From assembly GCF_000526915.1 (NCBI RefSeq), contig NZ_JAGZ01000005.1, positions 62,001-126,000 of the forward strand: DNA of 64,000 bases, given 5' to 3'. The DNA is from Mycobacterium genavense ATCC 51234. GTDB taxonomy: Bacteria > Actinomycetota > Actinomycetes > Mycobacteriales > Mycobacteriaceae. Numbering within the stretch: position 1 is the first letter of the stretch; the number at the start of each line of letters is the position of its first letter. The notes beneath the pieces are model-generated. The model had not been told where the DNA came from. It saw nothing but the letters and a program-made list of their open reading frames with translations, and did no database searches. Made by a program: the position numbers and the translations under genes. Below are positions 1-9,262 of this stretch, piece by piece.

Positions 1-1961
1 CCGGGTCATAGGCCTCGACCGTCGCCAGGTCGGCCCCGTTCGTTCCGCCGACCGCGTACACCAGCCTTCCGTCCGAGGCCGCGGCCAGCATCTGTCGTGG
101 AGTCGGCAGCGGGCCGCCCAGCGTCCACGCCTTGCCGTCGAACACCTCGGTGGTGTTCAGCAGGGCACCGTTCGCGTCGACACCACCGGTGACCACGATT
201 CGGTCGCCCGCGACCGCCGCCGCGGCGGCCGCTCTGGGTTGCAGCAGGTGCGGCAACTCGACCCAGTGGCCGTTAACCATCCGCCAAACCTAGTCTGTTG
301 CAACGTTTTTACCGTCATCAGTCATCCAGCCGCCGAGTACCACCGAGCTGCCCTGCCAGGTAACCGCCATCGCATGCGAAACCCCGACCGGGAGATCGTC
401 CCCGCGTTTCCATTCGTCGATGGCCGGGTCGTAACCCTCCTGTCGTGCGGTGGTGGTGCCGTCGCTGCGAATTCCGCCGAAAACCCAAATGGTGGCGTCG
501 ACTTGTGTCGTTGCCGCCGCATAGCGCGCCACCCGCGCCTCCGCGATCGGCGTCCACTGAACCACCTGCTGCGCTGGGTGCGTCGCGGGCTGCTGGGTAC
601 TGGCGGTGTTCTTCTTGGTGTCCCCACCGAACGTTGGTGTCCCCACCGAACGGCAGTATGGCGTAGACGATGCCGGCGACCAGCACGGCGACCAGGGCGG
701 CCGCGCCGGCGGCCAACCCGATGCGGTAGCGCTTGCGTCCCGGTTCCGAGAACTACCCAGCCGCCCGCGCCCACAGCGGTGGCTTTTTGCCGCCGGCACC
801 GGGATCGGGCGAAGCCCCGCTGCCATCGTCTTTATGCGCAGACTCGATTTCCGGCTGCACCTCGGCGTCGTAGACGGCGCGCAATACCGGTGCGGCGTCT
901 GAAAACTCGCGCTGGATAGCGGATTCCGACGCGCCGGTGAGCTGCTGCGCGGATTCCCGGACCAGGGTGGCCGGGGCGGTGGATGCTATCCGTGCGCTGT
1001 CGTCGCCGGTGGTCAATTGGGCGATCTTCGCGGCCGCCTCCCGTATCGACTGCCGCCCCGAGTCGGTGATCGCCATCGCATCCGCCGGCAGGCCGTTGCA
1101 GCGCTGCGCGGCTTGGAACTCGCGGCCCAATTCCGCCGCGGATGCGGGCCGGTCCGCCGGATCCACCGCCATCGCACTCTCGATTGCCGCACACACCGAG
1201 TCGGGGACCCCGCTGTCACGCAGATCGGGGACCTTGGTGGTACTCATGCGCAGGTACTGAGCGACGAGGTCTTCGCTCGCCAGCCGCTCGTAGGGGGCGG
1301 TTCCGGCGATCAGGGTGTAGATCGTGGCGCCGAGCGAATAAACGTCGGAGGCCACCGTCGCCGGATTGCCGGCCAGCGACTTCGGTGGTGTGTAGTCGAT
1401 TGTGCCGGAGAAGAATCCGCTGGTCGTTTCGTACCCGCCCTCGATATGGGCGATTCCGAAGTCGGCCAATTGTGGTTCGCCGTAATCGTTGACAAGCACG
1501 TTCGCGGGCTTGATGTCGCGGTGAAAAATGCCGGTCTTGTGCGCGGTTTCCAGTGCCCCACACAGCTTTACACCGATACACATCGCCTCCGGCCAAGGGA
1601 TGCGGCCCTCGCGGCGCAGCCGCACCGCCAGGGAATCCTCGGCGCAGTAAGGCATCACGATGTAGGGCCGGCCACTCGGGGTGATGCCGACCCGCAAGAT
1701 GTTGAGGATGTTCGGATGCCCCGAGAGCCCGCCCATCGCGTAACCCTCACGCAGAAAGCGTTCCCGGCTCTCTTCGTCGAAACTCGCCGGCATCACCTTG
1801 ATCGCGACCATGCGGCCCAACGCGGTCTCGCGGCAGCGGTACACCACCCCGGCACCGCCCTTGCCGACCTGGCGAGCATTGTCGAATCCGGCCTCGGCCA
1901 ACTCCTCTGGCAGCCCCCTCACTGCCGATGCCTGGCCTTCGGTCTTGGGTGCATCAGCCAC
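1..1961 (-). pseudogene. Ser/Thr protein kinase with membrane anchor and Kelch-type propeller, decayed, runs off window edge
   Basis: The N-terminal kinase domain is well preserved: glycine loop GKGGAGVVY (about residues 33-41), VAIK lysine 55, HRDIKPAN (147-154) and DFG (167-169). An in-frame TAG at 753-755 ends it at about residue 402. The same frame continues through a basic stretch and one transmembrane segment (about 650-716), and a 19-bp tandem duplication (615-633 and 634-652) then shifts the frame into an extracytoplasmic Kelch-like domain (IWVFGG, VVLGGW, IVVTGG, VYAVGG repeats). A second in-frame TAG lies at 290-292. The activation-loop APE-type motif reads PPK (192-194), losing the conserved Glu. 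The chosen start is GTG 1961, nine bases after AGGAGG; TTG 1970 abuts that ribosome site. The family is a membrane sensor kinase, but here at most a soluble kinase fragment would be made. Confidence 0.8.
615..652. repeat. 19-bp perfect tandem duplication inside the kinase-Kelch gene
   Basis: Bases 615-633 are repeated exactly at 634-652. Nineteen is not a multiple of three, so the duplication alone separates the transmembrane frame from the Kelch frame of the kinase gene. Confidence 0.9.
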
Positions 1962-2126
1962 AGCGGCCAACCTCCTGCATGAGTGCGACTCGCGGGCTCA
2001 AGCGTAACCAAACTCCCGTCCTTCGCGCGCTGTCAGCGGAACGCTCACGCAGAGTTCAGAGTTTGATCCAAACTCGTTCTGTCACCTTGGGTTTCCTGTT
2101 AGTTAACCCTCGGCCAGAATGGAGCC

Positions 2127-2957
2127 ATGACACTGGATCTGAGCGCGTACTTCGACCGCATCAACTATCGCGGTGCCGTCGAGCCGACCCTCGACGTGCT
2201 GCAAGCTCTGATGACCGCGCATACCCGGACCATCCCGTTCGAGAATCTCGATCCGATGATGGGGGTGCCGGTCGACGACCTGGGTCCGGCCGCCCTGTTC
2301 GACAAGCTGGTCCACCGGCGCCGAGGCGGCTACTGCTACGAGCAAAACGGTCTGATGGGCTATGTATTGGCCGAACTCGGCTTCCGGGTGCGCCGACTGA
2401 CCGGCCGGGTGATCTGGATGCTGCCGCCCGACGCACCGGTGCCGGCTCAAACGCACACCACGCTGGCGGTGACGTTCCCCGGTTCGCAGGGCTCCTATCT
2501 GGTCGACGTCGGCTTCGGCGGCCAGACCCTGACGTCTCCGATTCGCTTCGAGATCGGCAACGTCCAGCAGACCACGCATGAGCCCTACCGGCTCGAGGAT
2601 CGCGGCGACGGCCTGGTGCTGCAGGCCCAGGTCCGCGATGAGTGGCAGTCGCTTTACGAATTCACCACCCATAGCCGACCGCAGATCGATCTGCGGATGG
2701 GCAGCTGGTACGTCTCGACAAACCCCGCCTCGCACTTCGTGACCGGCCTGATGGCGGCCCTGGTGAGCGACGACGCCCGGATCAACCTGTCCGGGCGCAA
2801 CCTGGCCATCCACCGCGCCGGCGGGACCGAAAAGGTCGTTCTCGACGACGCGGCCGCGGTGGTCGATGCCCTGAGCGGCCGGTTCGGAATCAACATCGAC
2901 GACGTCGGCGAGCGCGGCCGGCTCGAGGCGCGCATCGCCGATATCTGCGGCAATTGA
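2127..2957 (+). CDS. nat: arylamine N-acetyltransferase
   Basis: A 276-residue acetyl/propionyl-CoA-dependent arylamine N-acetyltransferase, a cytosolic cysteine enzyme. The catalytic triad is visible at the positions known for mycobacterial NAT: Cys70 in RRGGYCYEQN, His110 in AQTHTTLAV and Asp127 in LVDVGFGG. The ATG at 2127 is preceded by AATGGAG. In M. tuberculosis nat is the last gene of the hsaACDB operon, and NAT is thought to use propionyl-CoA from sterol breakdown. Here the upstream neighbour is a divergent kinase gene, so nat must use a promoter in the 165-base gap. Intact and confidently assigned. Confidence 0.95.
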   Translation: MTLDLSAYFDRINYRGAVEPTLDVLQALMTAHTRTIPFENLDPMMGVPVDDLGPAALFDKLVHRRRGGYCYEQNGLMGYVLAELGFRVRRLTGRVIWMLPPDAPVPAQTHTTLAVTFPGSQGSYLVDVGFGGQTLTSPIRFEIGNVQQTTHEPYRLEDRGDGLVLQAQVRDEWQSLYEFTTHSRPQIDLRMGSWYVSTNPASHFVTGLMAALVSDDARINLSGRNLAIHRAGGTEKVVLDDAAAVVDALSGRFGINIDDVGERGRLEARIADICGN

Positions 2958-3215
2958 GCGGCCAAATCTCCCGCGCGCGCAGTTTGCAAGGAACTTTTCA
3001 CCGGCGGTTCCGGCGAGCGAAAAGCGGGTGCTCGAAATGGCCGTCCGGCAAATGAGGCCGCACCGTCCTGGCGGTATCACCGGGGCCGCGAGCAGTAACA
3101 ATGCACCGATAGCGGCCTGATCGTGACCTCCGCCATAGCGAGCCGGTGCGGCGAATAGCACACGCGCCTATTGATCTGTCCTACCGTGAGTCGGGATCTT
3201 TGTTAGGACGATGTT

Positions 3216-5039
3216 GTGCCCAGTTCGGGCGATGCGGACTCTCTCGCTTCCCACGAGCTCGCAATCGTCGTGCCCGAAGGCCTGACGCTGACGTCCTACT
3301 TCGACAAGAACCGTGCCGAGCATGGGGACAGCCCGGCATACCGCTTCCTCGACTACTCGCAGGAACCGGATGGCCGGGCGGTAGTGCTCAGCTGGAACGA
3401 ACTGTGGACCCGGGTGTGCTCGATCGGCGCCCGCCTGCAGTAGGTCACCAAGCCGGGGGAGCGGGTGGCGATTCTTGCGCCACAGGGCCTCGACTACGTG
3501 GCGGCGTTCTTCGGCAGTGTCTATGCAGGCAATATCGCGGTCCCGCTGTTCGCGCCCACGATGTCCGGACACGCCGAGCGACTGGCCGCGGTGCTGGCCG
3601 ATGCGCAGCCCTCCGCGGTATTGACCACGACCAGCGTTTCCGAGTCGGTGCGCACGTTCATCCGGACGCTGGCGCCCAAGGAGCGCCCACGGATGATCGC
3701 GGTGGACGCGTTGCCGGACACCCTTGGATCGATGTTTGCCGGGGCGAACCTGAACACCGACGACATCGCTTACCTGCAATACACGTCGGGCTCGACGCGC
3801 TCACCGGCCGGTGTGGAGATCACCCATCGGTCGGTCTATACCAACGCGATGCAGATGGTCATGAGCGATGGGCTGGACGTGGACGTGCGGACCGTGAGCT
3901 GGCTGCCCCTGTTCCACGACATGGGCCTGATGATGATCATGTTCACGGCGTTTTTCGGGGCGCACGTCACGATCATGGATCCGATGGCGTTTCTGCGCCG
4001 GCCTTACCGCTGGATCAAGCAATTGGGCATCGAGTCGACCTACGGCCGCACCTTCGCGGCGGCGCCGAACTTCGCCTTCGAACTGACGTCCGAGCGCGGC
4101 CTGCCGTCCGCGGGTGAAACCCTGGACCTCAGCAACCACGTCTGCATTCTGAACGGGTCCGAGCCCGTCACGATGACAGCGATCGAGAAGTTCACCAAAG
4201 CGTTTGCTCCCTACGGCCTGCCGGCGAACGCGGTCAAGCCGTCCTACGGGATGGCGGAAGCGACCTTGTCGGTGGCCAGCATCTCCAGGAGGCCGCGGCC
4301 AGTGTCCGTCTACCTCGACCGCGAACAGCTCGGCGCCGGCCACGCGGTGATCGTCTCGCCCGAGGATCCCAACGCCGTCGCGCAGGTTTCCTGCGGGCAG
4401 CCGATCCCCGATCAGTGGGCGGTGATCGCCGACCCCGACGGTGCCGAGGTGCCGGACGGCACCGTGGGCGAAATCTGGTTGCATGGCGTCAACATCGGCC
4501 GCGGCTACTTCGGGCGCGAGGACGAGACCCGACGCGTGTTCGGCAACAAGCTGCAGTCCCGGCTCCCGCGCGGCAGCCACGCCGCGGGCGCCGCCGACAA
4601 CGTCTGCTGGTTGGTGACCGGCGATCTCGGCGTCTACTTGGACGGCGAGCTGTACCTGACCGGCCGGATCAAGGACTTGATCATCATCGACGGCCGCAAC
4701 CACTATCCGTTCGACATCGAGACGACGGTCAGCGACTCTTCGCCGGCCATCCGTACCGGCTATGTCGCCGCCTTCTCCGTGCCGGCCGATCTGCTCGGAT
4801 CTTCCGAAAACGGCTCCGGCGAGCAGCTGGTGATTGTGGCCGAGCGGGCCGCGGGTGCGGGCCGTACCGATCTGAGTTCGATCGCCGACATCGTGCGCGC
4901 GGCCGTTTCGCGTAACCACCAGGTCCGCGTCGCCGATGTGCGACTCGTCGCCGCCGGCACCATTCCCCGTACCACCAGCGGCAAGCTCGCCCGCAATGCT
5001 GCGCGGGCCGGGTACCTCGCGGGCAAGTTCAACCGCTGA
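3216..5039 (+). pseudogene. fatty-acyl-AMP ligase (FAAL-type FadD), interrupted by one amber codon
   Basis: About 606 codons from GTG 3216 (after AGGACGATGTT) to TGA 5039, normal for FAALs that activate long fatty acids for polyketide synthases or modified lipids. The adenylation motif QYTSGSTRSPAGVEITHR is the FAAL form, and HDMGL, SYGMAEATL and LTGRIKDLIII follow in order. TAG at 3441-3443, in the context ARLQ-stop-VTKPGERVAIL, interrupts codon 76; a single CAG to TAG change would explain it. Everything else is in one frame, so this is a recent nonsense allele unless suppressed. A restart at 3465 would lose the first 83 residues. No polyketide synthase gene is nearby to indicate the substrate. 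Confidence 0.85.
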
Positions 5040-5067
5040 GCCGCATATTCGTCGATCTCGCCGGGCT

Positions 5068-6222
5068 TCACCGCGACAGCCACGGCTCGATGCGGCGCAG
5101 GGCTTCTTCGATGTCACTCGTCGGCCCGGCGAACGAGAGTCGGACGAACCTGTTGCCTCGCGTGGTGTCGAAGTCGATCCCGGGAGCGATCGCGACGCCG
5201 GTGTCGGCCAACAACTTCGAACAGAAACCGAGCGAGTCGTCGGTGAAGTCCGATACGTCGGCGTAGACGTAGAACGCCCCGTCGGTCGGCGCCAGCCGGT
5301 CGATGCCTATCGCGCGCAGCCCGTCCAGCAGCAGCGAGCGGTTGACCGCGTAGTGGCTCAGATTGCTCTCGGCTTCGGCAATCGCCTCCGGCGTGAACGC
5401 GGCCACCGCGGCGATCTGCGACAGCACCGGCGGGCAAATGGTGAAGTTGCCGGTGAGGCAATCCACCGTGCGGCGCAGCTCGGACGGCACCAGCAACCAG
5501 CCCAGCCGCCAGCCCGTCATCGCGTAATACTTGGAAAAGCTGTTGACCACCAAGGCGTTTCGTGATGTCTGCCAGGCGCTACTGGTTTGCGGGGCGCCGT
5601 CGTAGACGAGCCCGTGGTAAACCTCGTCGCTGATCAGCCGTACACCCGAGGCATCACACCAGGACGCGATCGCTGCCAGTTCTGCAGGCGGTATGACGGT
5701 GCCGGTGGGATTGGCCGGGCTGGCGACGATCACCCCGCGCACGTCGAGTTCGGCGAGCATCTGCGCGGTGGGCTGGAATCGCGTCTCCGGTCCGCACGGG
5801 ATCTCCACCACCTCACATCCCAACGCCGACAGGATGTTCCGATAGCACGGGTAGCCAGGGCTGGCCAGCGCCACCCGGTCCCCGACGTCAAAGCAGGCCA
5901 GAAAGGCGAGCAGGAATCCGCCCGACGAGCCGGTGGTGATGACCACCTCGTCAGGTTCGATTGAGATGCCATGCAGGCGTTGGTAATTCGCCGCGATCGC
6001 GGCACGTAGCTCGGGAATGCCCAACGCCACGGTGTAGCCCAGCTGGTTTGCCTGCACGGCCGATGCCGCCGCCCGAACCGGCTCGGGGGCGCTCACGCTG
6101 GGCTGTCCTGCCGAGAGGTTGACCAGATCACCATGACTGCGCTGGCGCTCCGCGGCCGCCAGCCAGACATCCATCACGTGGAATGGCGGGATGCCGGCGC
6201 GCAGTGCGACGGAACCGTTCAC
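5068..6222 (-). CDS. aspB: PLP-dependent aminotransferase (Rv3565/AspB-like)
   Basis: A 384-residue fold-type I aminotransferase. It has the substrate/cofactor signature SPANPTG, DEVYHGLVYD, and the PLP lysine in NSFSKYYAMTGWRLGW. The GTG start at 6222 overlaps the fadE33 stop (GTGA), as elsewhere in this operon. It is the last gene of the fadD3-fadE31-fadE32-fadE33 unit. Its role in HIP degradation is not established; the substrate is unknown and the name rests on the M. tuberculosis annotation. It is convergent with the acyl-AMP ligase gene, with 28 bases between stops. Confidence 0.88.
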   Translation of the reverse strand: MNGSVALRAGIPPFHVMDVWLAAAERQRSHGDLVNLSAGQPSVSAPEPVRAAASAVQANQLGYTVALGIPELRAAIAANYQRLHGISIEPDEVVITTGSSGGFLLAFLACFDVGDRVALASPGYPCYRNILSALGCEVVEIPCGPETRFQPTAQMLAELDVRGVIVASPANPTGTVIPPAELAAIASWCDASGVRLISDEVYHGLVYDGAPQTSSAWQTSRNALVVNSFSKYYAMTGWRLGWLLVPSELRRTVDCLTGNFTICPPVLSQIAAVAAFTPEAIAEAESNLSHYAVNRSLLLDGLRAIGIDRLAPTDGAFYVYADVSDFTDDSLGFCSKLLADTGVAIAPGIDFDTTRGNRFVRLSFAGPTSDIEEALRRIEPWLSR

Positions 6223-7169
6223 GACGTCTCGAGCACCTCGGATTCCAATCGGCGCAACACCTCTCGCGGCGGGTCGAGTAGTTGAGCGCTGCCATGCGCG
6301 CGCTTGAAGTACAAGTGCATGTCGTGTTCCCAGGTAATCGCGATGCCTCCATGCAGCTGGATGCCCTCGCTCGTCACAGTACACAGCGCCTCGGTGGCGG
6401 CCAGCCGCGCCGCCGCGGCGTTGGTGGGCGTGGGTTCGTTGCACGCGTCGTTCACGACGGCCTTGGCCGCGGCGATCGCGACGTACAGATCGGCCATCCG
6501 ATGCTTGAGCGCCTGGAAGGTGCCGATCGGCCGGCCGAACTGTGCCCGGTTCTTGGCGTATTCGACCGTCAGCTCCAGGCAGCGTTCGGCCGCCCCGATC
6601 TGTTCGGCCGCCAGCAGGATGGCCGCGGTGTCGGCCAGGCCGGGGTCGGGACCCAGCGCGGTGACGTCCTCGGGCCGGACGCGGCCCAGCCGCCGGGTGG
6701 GGTCCATCGTCGTCACCGGCTGCGCGCTGAATCGCGTCCACCTGCTCAGCTCACCGTCGGCCGCGGCGACGACGACGTCCGCGATGTCGCCGTTGACCAC
6801 GTAGTCGGCATCGAGCACCAGCGCCCCGATAGCTTCGCCCGTCGCCAAGGCTTCCAGCGTTTCGGCGTCGGGCTCGGGTGCGGCCAGCAGTGCGAGTTCG
6901 GCCAGCGTGGTGCCCAGCAGTGGCGATGGCACCAATGCGCGGCCGAGCTCCCGTAAAACCGTTGCGGCATCGGCCAATTCACCGCCGGCGCCGCCCAGCT
7001 CCTCGGGTATCACCAGCGCAGCGGCGCCGACCTGTTCGCACAGCAGCCGCCACAGAGATTCGTCGTAACCGCGCTCGGATTCGATCGCGGCGCGAACCGC
7101 CGCGGGGTTGGCGTGTTTGGTGACCAGCGCCGCGACGGTTTCGGCCAGCAGCTCCCGCTCTGCAGTCAC
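6219..7169 (-). CDS. fadE33: acyl-CoA dehydrogenase FadE33
   Basis: A 316-residue protein of the short acyl-CoA dehydrogenase type, with a conserved C-terminal helical region (YAKNRAQFGRPIGTFQALKHRMAD) and a degenerate N-terminal half. Such FadE proteins usually form alpha2-beta2 heteromers with a neighbour, here probably FadE32. Known context: the KstR2-controlled HIP pathway, late steps on the opened C/D ring. GTG 7169 overlaps the fadE32 stop by four bases. The N-terminal reading frame extends further upstream inside fadE32, but the overlapping GTG matches the style of the operon. Confidence 0.88.
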   Translation of the reverse strand: MTAERELLAETVAALVTKHANPAAVRAAIESERGYDESLWRLLCEQVGAAALVIPEELGGAGGELADAATVLRELGRALVPSPLLGTTLAELALLAAPEPDAETLEALATGEAIGALVLDADYVVNGDIADVVVAAADGELSRWTRFSAQPVTTMDPTRRLGRVRPEDVTALGPDPGLADTAAILLAAEQIGAAERCLELTVEYAKNRAQFGRPIGTFQALKHRMADLYVAIAAAKAVVNDACNEPTPTNAAAARLAATEALCTVTSEGIQLHGGIAITWEHDMHLYFKRAHGSAQLLDPPREVLRRLESEVLETS

Positions 7170-8119
7170 AGTGCCTCCAACACCCGGCGCCGGTGCACCT
7201 GCGGCGTGCCCCACGCCGACCGCAGCGCTTGTACCCGCAGCAGCCATAGCGACAGGTCGTGTTCCTGAGTGAACCCGATTGCGCCGTGGGTCTGCAATGC
7301 CGAGCGCGCGGCCAGCAAACCGGCGTCGGATGCCGCCGCCTTGGCCACGCTCACGTCACGCGCGGCCGTGATCGTGTCGTCGGTCAGCGCCAGCGCCGCC
7401 CCGTACACCAGCGGGCGCGCCAGTTCGATCGCGATGTGCACGTCGGCCAGCTTGTGCTTGATCGCCTGGTACGAGCCGATCACTCGGCCGAACTGGCTGC
7501 GCTGCTTGGCGTATTCGACCGTGTCATTCAGCAACGCCTCGGCGGCGCCGACCAGCTGGGCGGCGGTCGCCAGTGCGCCGAACTCGTAGGCGCGCTGGAT
7601 ATCTGCCTGCCAGGTCGCCCCGCCGGCCGTCACGTCAAACAGGCGGCGGCTGGGGTCGACGGACCGGTGGCACTCACCCACGGCGGCCTCACTGACACCG
7701 TCGTCGACGGCCAGCAACACCAGTCCGGCGGCATCGGCGTCCACCGCGCGCGGGGCGTGCGGCGGCAGCGCGACCGTGACGATCAGTTCGCCGGAGGACA
7801 ACTGAGTGCCGCGTTCGTCGTTGGCAAGCAGAATTGGTGCCACGGCGATGGATTCGGTGACCGGCCCGGGCACACACCACCGCCCGAGGCGTTCGAGCGC
7901 GACCACCAGGTCCACCGGGTGGGCGTCGAGCCCGTCGTACTTCTCCGGCACGATCAGCGCGGTGACGCCGAGGTCGGCCAGCTGCCCCCACACCTTACGG
8001 CCGGGCGCGACGTCGCCGTCGGACCAGGCGCGCACCGCCCGGGGCAGGTCGGCCGCGCCCAGCGCCGCGTCGATGCTGGCCGCGAAGTCGCGCTGCTGGT
8101 CGTCGAGCGCAAATTTCAC
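7166..8119 (-). CDS. fadE32: acyl-CoA dehydrogenase FadE32
   Basis: A 317-residue acyl-CoA dehydrogenase subunit. The signature YAKQRSQFGRVIGSYQAIKHKLAD lies in the C-terminal helical domain, followed by HGAIGFTQEHDLSLWL. GTG 8119 (VKFALDDQQRDFAASI) overlaps the fadE31 stop. In M. tuberculosis FadE31-33 act together late in HIP catabolism; which pairs form the active heteromer is inferred from adjacency. No lesion is visible, in contrast to fadE26/27 elsewhere in the window. Confidence 0.88.
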   Translation of the reverse strand: MKFALDDQQRDFAASIDAALGAADLPRAVRAWSDGDVAPGRKVWGQLADLGVTALIVPEKYDGLDAHPVDLVVALERLGRWCVPGPVTESIAVAPILLANDERGTQLSSGELIVTVALPPHAPRAVDADAAGLVLLAVDDGVSEAAVGECHRSVDPSRRLFDVTAGGATWQADIQRAYEFGALATAAQLVGAAEALLNDTVEYAKQRSQFGRVIGSYQAIKHKLADVHIAIELARPLVYGAALALTDDTITAARDVSVAKAAASDAGLLAARSALQTHGAIGFTQEHDLSLWLLRVQALRSAWGTPQVHRRRVLEAL

Positions 8120-9261
8120 TTCTTGCCTCCGGAGGATTCGCGCGGCAGGCCCAGCAGCCGCTCGGAGATGATGTTGCGCTGAATCTCGTTGGTGCCGGCA
8201 TAGATTGGGCCGCCCAGCGCGAACAGCAGGCCATCGGTCCACGGCCCGGCAAGCTCTCCGTCGGCACCCAGGATGTCGAGTGCGGTCTGGTGCAGCGCTA
8301 CGTCGAGGTCGGACCAGAACACCTTGGTCACCGACGACTCGGCGCCCAGCTCACCACCGGCGGCCAGCCGGGTCACCGTGCCGAAGGTCTGCAGTCGGTA
8401 GGCCTGCGCCTTGATCCAGGCGTCGGCGACGCGCTCGGCGTATTCGGTGGGGGAGCCGTGGTCCTTCCACAGCTGCACCAGCCGGTGCGCCGCCGCCACG
8501 AAACGGGCCGGGCTGCGCAGTGACATTCCGCGCTCGTTGCTCGACGTGCTCATCGCCGCACGCCAGCCGTCGTTCGGCTTGCCGATGACGTCCCGGTCGG
8601 GTACGAAGACGTCGTCGAGGAAGATTTCGCCGAACCCGGTGTCGCCACCCAGCTGCACGATCGGCCGCACCGTGACGCCCTTGGCCCTCAGGTCGAACAT
8701 GAAGTACGTCAACCCGTTGTGCCGCTCCGCCGCAGGGTCGGAGCGGAACAGCCCGAAACCCATCTCCGCGAACGGGGCCCGCGAGCTCCAGATCTTCTGG
8801 CCGTTCAGCAGCCAGCCACCGTCGGTCTTCGTGGCCGTGGATCGCAACGACGCCAGGTCGCTGCCGGACTCGGGCTCCGACCAGGCCTGCGCCCAGATCT
8901 GTTCGCCGCTGGCCATTTTCGGCAGGATGCGGTCCAGCTGCTCCTCGGTGCCATGCGCGAATAGCGTGGGCGCCAGCATCGAGATGCCGTTGGCGCTGGC
9001 CCGGCCCGGGGCTCCGGCGCGGAAATACTCCTCCTCGTAGACCACCCAGTGCAGCAGCGACGCGTCGCGCCCGCCGTATTTCTTCGGCCAGTTGATCACC
9101 GACAGACCGGCGTCGAACAGCACCTTGTCCCAACGGCGGTGCTGGGCAAAGCCTTCGGCGTTGTCATATGACTTCGTCGGGATCCACTCGGCGTTGGCTG
9201 CCAGGAAATCCCGTACTTCGGCCGCGAACGCCAACGTTTCCTCGTCTAGTTCCAGATCCAA
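8116..9261 (-). CDS. fadE31: acyl-CoA dehydrogenase FadE31
   Basis: A 381-residue full-length acyl-CoA dehydrogenase. Visible are WPKKYGG, the FAD/substrate region QAWSEPESGSDLASL, NGQKIWSSRA and the C-terminal GGPIYAGTNEIQRNII. The start is placed at TTG 9261 (LDLELDEETLAFAAEV), immediately after the fadD3 stop (TGAATTG); no ATG or GTG suits that junction. It is the probable catalytic partner of FadE32 and/or FadE33 in the KstR2 regulon, oxidising a CoA thioester of a HIP-derived intermediate. Confidence 0.87.
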   Translation of the reverse strand: MDLELDEETLAFAAEVRDFLAANAEWIPTKSYDNAEGFAQHRRWDKVLFDAGLSVINWPKKYGGRDASLLHWVVYEEEYFRAGAPGRASANGISMLAPTLFAHGTEEQLDRILPKMASGEQIWAQAWSEPESGSDLASLRSTATKTDGGWLLNGQKIWSSRAPFAEMGFGLFRSDPAAERHNGLTYFMFDLRAKGVTVRPIVQLGGDTGFGEIFLDDVFVPDRDVIGKPNDGWRAAMSTSSNERGMSLRSPARFVAAAHRLVQLWKDHGSPTEYAERVADAWIKAQAYRLQTFGTVTRLAAGGELGAESSVTKVFWSDLDVALHQTALDILGADGELAGPWTDGLLFALGGPIYAGTNEIQRNIISERLLGLPRESSGGKK

Positions 9262-9262
9262 T

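Noticed and set aside
3801..5117. 438-codon minus-strand frame opposite the acyl-AMP ligase
   Set aside because: Composition is that of an antisense shadow of a high-GC gene, with no recognisable domain.
6223..6741. N-terminal extension of aspB to 6741
   Set aside because: Overlaps fadE33 on the same strand in another frame; aminotransferase homology starts near 6222 where GTG overlaps the fadE33 stop.
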